DNA of 64,000 bases from CBDDKU01 sp965230375 (GTDB taxonomy: Bacteria > Bacteroidota > Bacteroidia > Flavobacteriales_D > Cryomorphaceae): positions 124,001 through 188,000 of the forward strand of contig CBDDKU010000027.1 of NCBI GenBank assembly GCA_965230375.1, given 5' to 3'. Below are positions 58,943-64,000 of this stretch, piece after piece. A program made the position numbers and the translations under genes. Positions within the stretch are counted from its first letter, which is position 1, and each line of letters starts with the position of its first letter. The notes beneath the pieces are model-generated. The model searched no databases. It saw nothing but the letters and a program-made list of their open reading frames with translations, and was not told the origin of the DNA.

Positions 58943-61634
58943 ATGAAAGGCAAACTCCACAACCTTGAACTATCTTCTTACTATATGTGCATGTTTGACC
59001 GTTTTGGCGACAAAACGCTCAAATGGTAATCCAAAATTCGCAGGGCCCCGAAGAGCTCGTTGATCACGTTTTACTTGGCGAAGGTATTACTGCCGAATCC
59101 ATCGTAATGAATGGAGTAGAAGGCAACGATTGGTCCATGCAGCTTGGATACTTCGATGCAACCAACTCTAATATCGGTCTAAGCCATGGTATAATTCTGG
59201 CAACGGGTGGAGTGAGTGTGGCGGAGAGTCCCAATGATATTCCAACGGCCTTTGTCAATATCCCTGACGAACTAGAACTCAATGAAGAGCCCGATTTAGA
59301 GCAAATCATGAACCCAGCTGAACTCAATGATGCTGCGGTACTCGAATTTGACTTCACAGCCAAAGGTGATACGCTTCGATTTCGTTATGTTTTTTGCAAG
59401 TGAAGAGTACAACGAGCATACTTGTACACCATACAATGATGCTTTTGGTTTTTTTATCTCCGGCCCTGGAATAGTTGGGGATGGCAGTTATGAAAACAAT
59501 GCTAAAAATGTTGCTTTGGTTCCAGGAACAAACGTTCCTGTGGCAATCAATACAGTCAACCAAGGATTTGCTGGTGAATACGGATCAAATAATGTTTGCA
59601 ATGCAATAAGCTCGAATTGGCAAGCAAATAGCGTATACTTCGTCAATAACGAAGATAATTCGGAGCTGACCGCCACTCAATTTGATGGATTTACAGTGCC
59701 GTTTCTTGTTGAAATCCCCGTTGTATGCGGGGGAACCTACCATATCAAAATAGCCATTGCCGATGCGGTTGATGGCAAGAATGACTCTGCCGTTTTTATT
59801 GAAGCCGAGAGCTTTGAAAGCGAAGCTCCCCTTGAAGCTAGTTTGGAATTGATAAACCCGAACGACGATGGATTAGCAATGGAGGGATGTAGTTCATTTG
59901 AATTGCAGCTTAACCGATCTGACAGTACGGATTATAAAACAGTTTATCTGCGATCAACAGGTGCTGATAATCTTGATTCAATCATTCCTGACCTTCCAGA
60001 CTCGGTTGTTTTTAATCCTATGCAAGGTAGTTTAGAATTGAACATTCCCATCTTGCACAATGCCGAATACGAATCACTCAGAACCATTGGTATTGAGCTG
60101 GTTCAGCTTGAAGTTTGTGCGCAAGACACCACAATTATTGATCTGGACTTTGAATTGACCGACGTTGAGAACTTAGCTCTGGAATATCAAGATTCGTATG
60201 GCTTGGATTGTGAGGAGTCAGCACAAATCTCTCTTTCGATAGGAGGTGGGCATCCACCATATCAAATAGATTGGGAAGGTCCGCAAACTGGAACTGACTT
60301 TACTTTTGATTTAGTAGACGATTCTGAAAACCCTTGTAGCTGAGGTAAGAGACGCCTGTGGTGTGCATCAGGAAACAGTAGAAATTGAAGTTTTTCGTGA
60401 AGAATTTGATCCATTGAGTGTCGCAGTAGTTGAAGAAGTCTTTTTCAATTGTGTCGACCTTATAGAAATCGAGCCTATTGTAAATGGCGGAGAAGGAACT
60501 TATACGTTCGCTTGGACGCTTGACAACAATATCATTTCTACAGATCCTTCCATTTCTATTTCACTGACAGAAGAGAATGTGATAGAACTTCAAGTTGCAG
60601 ATAAATGCGTTCCATCTGTTTCTAAAAACATTCAAGTGACGAGCAATATAGAGCCACTGAATGTGAGCTTAGGCCCTGATACTGTTGGTTCTTGTACCGA
60701 AACAATGACATTGATCCCTGAAATAACAGGTGGGTTTGGTACAATGACTTATGAGTGGAGAAAAAACCAAAATGCAGTGAGCTCAAATTCAACATTGGGC
60801 TTTATTCCAGGAGAAACATCCATGATCAGTCTCCGAGTTGAAGATCAGTGTGATCAAGTAGGAAGCGATGATATGATCGTGTATATGGGTGACCCTCCAT
60901 TGAGTACAGCTCTCACAACAGATACTGTCATTTGTCTGGGTGAACCATTTATCATCGAGCCAGCTATAGAAGGGGGTTATGGTCAACTCAGCTATTTTTG
61001 GAACGGAAGGCTCACAGACCAAGGTTTACTAACCGATTTTCCTGAGAATGATAGACAATATTTGCTCGAAGTGCGTGATGAATGTGATCGAAATCTCTTG
61101 CATGAAATCAATCTAGAAGTAAGAGATGTAGATGCTCTTTTTGAATTTCTCTATGAAGATCCGAATGAAAGATGGATTAGAAACTTATCGACTTTAGACT
61201 GCAATTATCAATGGCGGTTCCCAGATGGGAGTGAGAGTGATCAGTTTCTACCAATGGTTGATGTGAATTCTGTAAATAATGGCTATACATCGCTTTACGT
61301 TGTTGATGATGTTGGGTGTGAATCGGAATATAGACTGAAGTTTGAGCCAAAAATGCATTTGTATTTACCCAATGCATTTACTCCTGATGGAGATGGTTTA
61401 AATGATGTTTTCAAGGCCGAAGGGATGTTTATTTCGGAGTTTGAAATTTCAATTTTCAACCAATGGGGTGATTTGGTTTTTGAGTCAAATGACATAAGAG
61501 AAGGCTGGAATGGTGTAGACCGCAAAGGCTCTTCTCATGCAGGACAGGACAATGTTTACAACTACCGCTACAAAGCTGTTTCTTGGACTGGCGCCATCGA
61601 AGAAGGCGTTGGTCGGATAAACCTGCTTCGTTAA
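58943..61634 (+). pseudogene. Choice-of-anchor L / gliding-motility C-terminal protein gene broken by about four +1 frameshifts
   Basis: The coding information is continuous but needs four single-base deletions to read through. From ATG 58943, removing a T in the TT at 58965-58966 and an A in AAAA at 59012-59015 gives the signal peptide MKGKLHNLNYLLTICACL then TVLATNAQ and VIQNSQGPEELVDH. The T6 run at 59390-59395 must lose one T to continue FRYVFASEEYNEHTCTPYND, the choice-of-anchor L core. The A4 run at 60327-60330 must lose one A to read DDSETLVAEVRDACGVHQE. The last segment ends in the gliding-motility-associated C-terminal (CHU_C) domain LYLPNAFTPDGDGLNDVF to WNGVDRKG. The pieces are visible at 59023-59403, 59327-60343 and 60363-61634. 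Confidence 0.85.
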
Positions 61635-62755
61635 AACCTGCTCGAAACTTCCCGCCCAATTTGGGTTCCGAGAGCTACACCCATCCCACCTAGTCGTACG
61701 GCTAAAGTAACTCTACTGGAAGTGTTTTTTAGGATGACGTCTTTTGATTTACCGACTCCCATTATTCCGCTCCACTGCTGTTCTATTTCATATGGTGTGT
61801 TGGGCAGAATCACTGATTTCAGCAACTCTTCGAGATAGGATTGTATTTTTTCACTTGTCGCCATTTCAGTTGTTTCTTCATCGTCCATAGCAAGATGGCG
61901 GCCGCCGCCCAATAAGATTCGCCCATCTATATTTCTGAAGTAGTCAAATCCTTTGTGGTGGTGAAACGTTCCCTTTACCTTTAGGCTCTCGATGGGAGTT
62001 GTCACCAGAACCTGTGCTCTTGCTGGTTTTACATCAATATCTGAAACCAAAGTTCGGGTAAATCCATTGGTGGCTACAATCAACTGGTTTGTTATCAAAT
62101 CCCCATGATTAGTTTGAATCACCACTTTTGAGTCATCTTCATCCCACTTCAACACTTCTGTATTTGTGTGGATGTCAATCCCCAATTCCAACACTTTCCT
62201 AGTTAGGTTTTTCATCATCAATCCAGTGTCTATCATCCCCTCATGCCGATTGAATATGATGTGATCGACTCCACGAAAACCAAACTCAGCTATCTTTTCA
62301 TCGGCAGATTCAAAGCATTGTTTCCCAATTGTGTTGCTCATTAAGTCGTTGATGTGATCCACTTGTTTCACACAAGTGCGGTATAGTTCGTTCTCAGAAT
62401 TTGTGAAGAGTTCATAGCCACCGCTGTGTTCGTAGTGCAAATTTTCGTCGCCGAGTAGTTCGCGCAAAGCGTCAAGGCCAGCAATTCTCCGCTCGATTAA
62501 GGAAAGGGTTTTGTCTTCACCCATAAGACCAAAATCATCGAGTATTTCTGAAATGCTTCCAAAACATGCAAAACCAGCATTCTTTGTACTCGCCCCAGAT
62601 GGAAGAAATCCTCGCTCAAGAATTGAAACAGAAGACTTAGGGAATTTCCTTTTCAAATAGTAAGCACTTGTTAAACCAGTGATTCCGGAGCCAATAATTG
62701 TGAAATTCTGACGTTTCCAAAAATACTTGCGCTCCCAGTAACTTAAATTGTGCAT
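61631..62755 (-). CDS. FAD-dependent oxidoreductase (DAO family)
   Basis: The 374 residues have the dinucleotide motif IIGSGITGLTSAYYLKRKF at about 20, VSILERGFLPSGASTKNAGF (ribose-binding Glu and the GASxxNAG region of DAO-family enzymes), LIVATNGFTRTL, and the C-terminal WSGIMGVGKSKDVILK and GMGVALGTQIGREV. It resembles glycine oxidase and D-amino-acid dehydrogenase relatives; substrate cannot be told. No signal peptide is seen. Its stop shares TTAA at 61631-61634 with the pseudogene stop. Confidence 0.85.
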   Translation of the reverse strand: MHNLSYWERKYFWKRQNFTIIGSGITGLTSAYYLKRKFPKSSVSILERGFLPSGASTKNAGFACFGSISEILDDFGLMGEDKTLSLIERRIAGLDALRELLGDENLHYEHSGGYELFTNSENELYRTCVKQVDHINDLMSNTIGKQCFESADEKIAEFGFRGVDHIIFNRHEGMIDTGLMMKNLTRKVLELGIDIHTNTEVLKWDEDDSKVVIQTNHGDLITNQLIVATNGFTRTLVSDIDVKPARAQVLVTTPIESLKVKGTFHHHKGFDYFRNIDGRILLGGGRHLAMDDEETTEMATSEKIQSYLEELLKSVILPNTPYEIEQQWSGIMGVGKSKDVILKNTSSRVTLAVRLGGMGVALGTQIGREVSSRF

Positions 62756-62807
62756 TTCGCGTTTAATATCTTGAATGTGGATACCCTCGAAGAAAGGGAA
62801 TTTCTTC

Positions 62808-62815
62808 GATATTTG
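62808..62815 (+). promoter_or_regulatory. -7 element of the TPR-protein gene
   Basis: GATATTTG (one mismatch to TAnnTTTG) ends 7 nt before the ATG at 62822, so the leader would be about 2 nt. Confidence 0.45.
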
Positions 62816-62821
62816 TGGCCG

Positions 62822-64000
62822 ATGTTTGAACGAGGAGGATTAGGAATAACGCTGAGCTTAAAGCGAAGGTGGAGCACCCTTTTAGGGCTGCTCTTTTTGT
62901 GTTTATGCCTACCACTGCATGTTTTAGCACAAGACGACTTGAACATACACGGAGTGATTGCCGATGCCATGACATCTTCAAAAATAGATGGAGTGACCGT
63001 GACTGTAAAGAAAGACGGGGCCAAACTCGACAGTTACACGACCCGTGCCAATGGTAAGTACGAGTTCTATTTGGATTGTGGATCTAGGTATGAGTTTATT
63101 TTTGCCAAGGAAGGGTATGTTGAGCGGTCTATTGTGATCGATTCGAGAAATGTGCCGGAAGAAGTCATAGGAGCTGGATTAATCATGCCTACTGACATGA
63201 GTATGTATGAGATTACTCCGGCGATGGAGGAAATGGACATGTCTGTTTTCGAGCAACCAATTGGAAAAGCCCAATACGATGCTACGGAGCAGGATCTTGT
63301 CTGGGACTTTGGACACACCCAAGCAGTGAAAGCAGAAATATTCGCCTTCATTCGAGAAGCTGAGAAAAGAGAGAAAGAATTAGAAAAAGAAGCCGAGGCA
63401 GCTGACAAAGCTGCTGAAGAAGCGGAAGAGAAGTTTGCCAAGTTTGTGGAAGATGGAAACACAGACATGAGCAAGCAAAACTATAAAGATGCCGTGCTAA
63501 ACTATACAGCTGCTTTAGAAATAAAGCCCGAAAATGCTGAAGTTAAAGCAAAGCTCGAAGACGCTCAGGCAAAATTTGACGAAGCCGAAAAAGCTCGCAA
63601 GCTTGATGATGACTACAACACTGCTTTAGATGCTGGAGATGGATTTATGCGTACCGAAGAGTACGATAAAGCCATTGAGCAATACAATGCTGCACTTGCA
63701 TTAAAGCCAGGAGAATCATATCCAACCGAGCAGATTGCTGAAGCAAACCGAATTCTAGAAGAACAAGCGGCCAATATGGCCAATCAGGAAAAGTTCAATC
63801 AGCTTATTGCAGAAGGAGATGGATTGGTTGAAGAAGAGAAGTTTGAAGAGGCTTTAGTTCCGTACAAAGCAGCTAAGGATGTATTCCCTGAGAATAGGGA
63901 AGTGCAAAGGAAAATTGAAGAAGCCGAAGCTGCCTTAGCCGCGATTGCTGAGAAAGCAGCGAAACAAGGTGAGTATGACAACTTGATCGCAACTGCGGAT
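62822..64000 (+). CDS. Exported carboxypeptidase-like / TPR-repeat protein (5' part, runs off window)
   Basis: The frame is open from ATG 62822 to the window end (393 codons). A basic start and hydrophobic stretch (RRWSTLLGLLFLCLCLPLHVLAQ) is a signal peptide. LNIHGVIADAMTSSKIDGVTVTVKKDG to YEFYLDCGSRYEFIFAKEGY (about 40-105) is a carboxypeptidase-regulatory-like beta domain. A coiled coil EAEKREKELEKEAEAADKAAEEAEEKFAKF follows, then TPR units (NYKDAVLNYTAALEIKPENAEV, EYDKAIEQYNAALALKPGE, FEEALVPYKAAKDVFPENREV). The combination of peptidase-regulatory and TPR parts is common in T9SS/gliding PorE/GldN-type envelope proteins, but no specific name can be assigned from the part seen. Confidence 0.8.
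   Translation, partial: MFERGGLGITLSLKRRWSTLLGLLFLCLCLPLHVLAQDDLNIHGVIADAMTSSKIDGVTVTVKKDGAKLDSYTTRANGKYEFYLDCGSRYEFIFAKEGYVERSIVIDSRNVPEEVIGAGLIMPTDMSMYEITPAMEEMDMSVFEQPIGKAQYDATEQDLVWDFGHTQAVKAEIFAFIREAEKREKELEKEAEAADKAAEEAEEKFAKFVEDGNTDMSKQNYKDAVLNYTAALEIKPENAEVKAKLEDAQAKFDEAEKARKLDDDYNTALDAGDGFMRTEEYDKAIEQYNAALALKPGESYPTEQIAEANRILEEQAANMANQEKFNQLIAEGDGLVEEEKFEEALVPYKAAKDVFPENREVQRKIEEAEAALAAIAEKAAKQGEYDNLIATAD

Noticed and set aside
59380..59400. Programmed frameshift instead of mutation in the choice-of-anchor L gene
   Set aside because: Four separate shifts, all needing one base removed, and no shared slippery sequence or stimulating structure was seen.
62743..63024. Minus-strand open frames (93 and 72 aa) over the start of the TPR gene
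   Set aside because: They are antisense to a signal peptide and a beta domain read on the plus strand with a promoter; no supporting context.

Overview
The window comes from a Bacteroidota genome, most likely a marine Flavobacteriales-type bacterium. The evidence is: secreted proteins with type IX secretion (T9SS) C-terminal domains, a CHU_C-type gliding-motility-associated C-terminus, lineage families (DUF4835, BT_3928, DUF349, DUF1599), an A-rich leader style without clear Shine-Dalgarno sites, and many promoters of the TAnnTTTG type. No tRNA, rRNA, CRISPR array, insertion sequence or prophage was seen. Gene density is very high; one stretch just over 300 bases (47113-47425) lacks a gene.

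Layout. 1-6.4 kb is housekeeping: the N-terminal part of a serine-palmitoyltransferase-like enzyme (minus strand), then bamD, an RpoZ-like subunit, coaBC, a DUF4835 protein, recN and fabI. 6.5-12.3 kb holds a GluR0-like ligand-gated K+ channel behind a CoA-type Nudix hydrolase, aat, and secreted Kelch and LVIVD-type proteins. 12.3-19.5 kb is the most unusual locus: five minus-strand genes overlapping or abutting by 0-4 nt (E1-like/nitroreductase fusion, GNAT-like acyltransferase, 7TMR-DISM histidine kinase, receiver-kinase, degenerate receiver), with a divergent response regulator related to the receiver-kinase. 19.5-24.9 kb encodes a secreted PEP-synthase-like protein and envelope lipoproteins and barrels. 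25-28 kb has a secreted Fe/Mn superoxide dismutase, a DinB protein, a Crp/Fnr regulator and folP.

28-45.5 kb is a long rightward run: DUF1599, BT_3928 family, an orphan oligopeptide-type ABC permease, tpiA, prmA, two very large exported proteins (1481 and 2306 aa, the second with TPR, PD40-like and three SPOR-like repeats), clpS and an M48 lipoprotein. 45.5-56.4 kb is mostly leftward: a Pit transporter, a BamE-like lipoprotein, a DUF349 protein, a SpoIIE-type phosphatase, enoyl-CoA hydratase plus paaZ, and an RsmF-like rRNA methyltransferase. 56.5-64 kb holds a penicillin-acylase family enzyme, a T9SS/choice-of-anchor L gene broken by about four +1 frameshifts, an FAD oxidoreductase, and the start of a TPR protein.

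How the genes work together. aat and clpS together supply the tagging enzyme and adaptor of the bacterial N-degron pathway. bamD, the BamE-like lipoprotein and the barrels belong to outer-membrane assembly. The 12.3-18.9 kb operon is the best candidate for an undescribed system: an activating enzyme, a flavin domain and an acyltransferase-like protein are translationally coupled to a membrane sensor kinase and its relay. A second global pattern is that four genes (rpoZ-like, Nudix, aat, rsmF-like) have a TAnnTTTG-like element whose final G lies exactly 5 nt before the start codon, suggesting leaderless transcripts.
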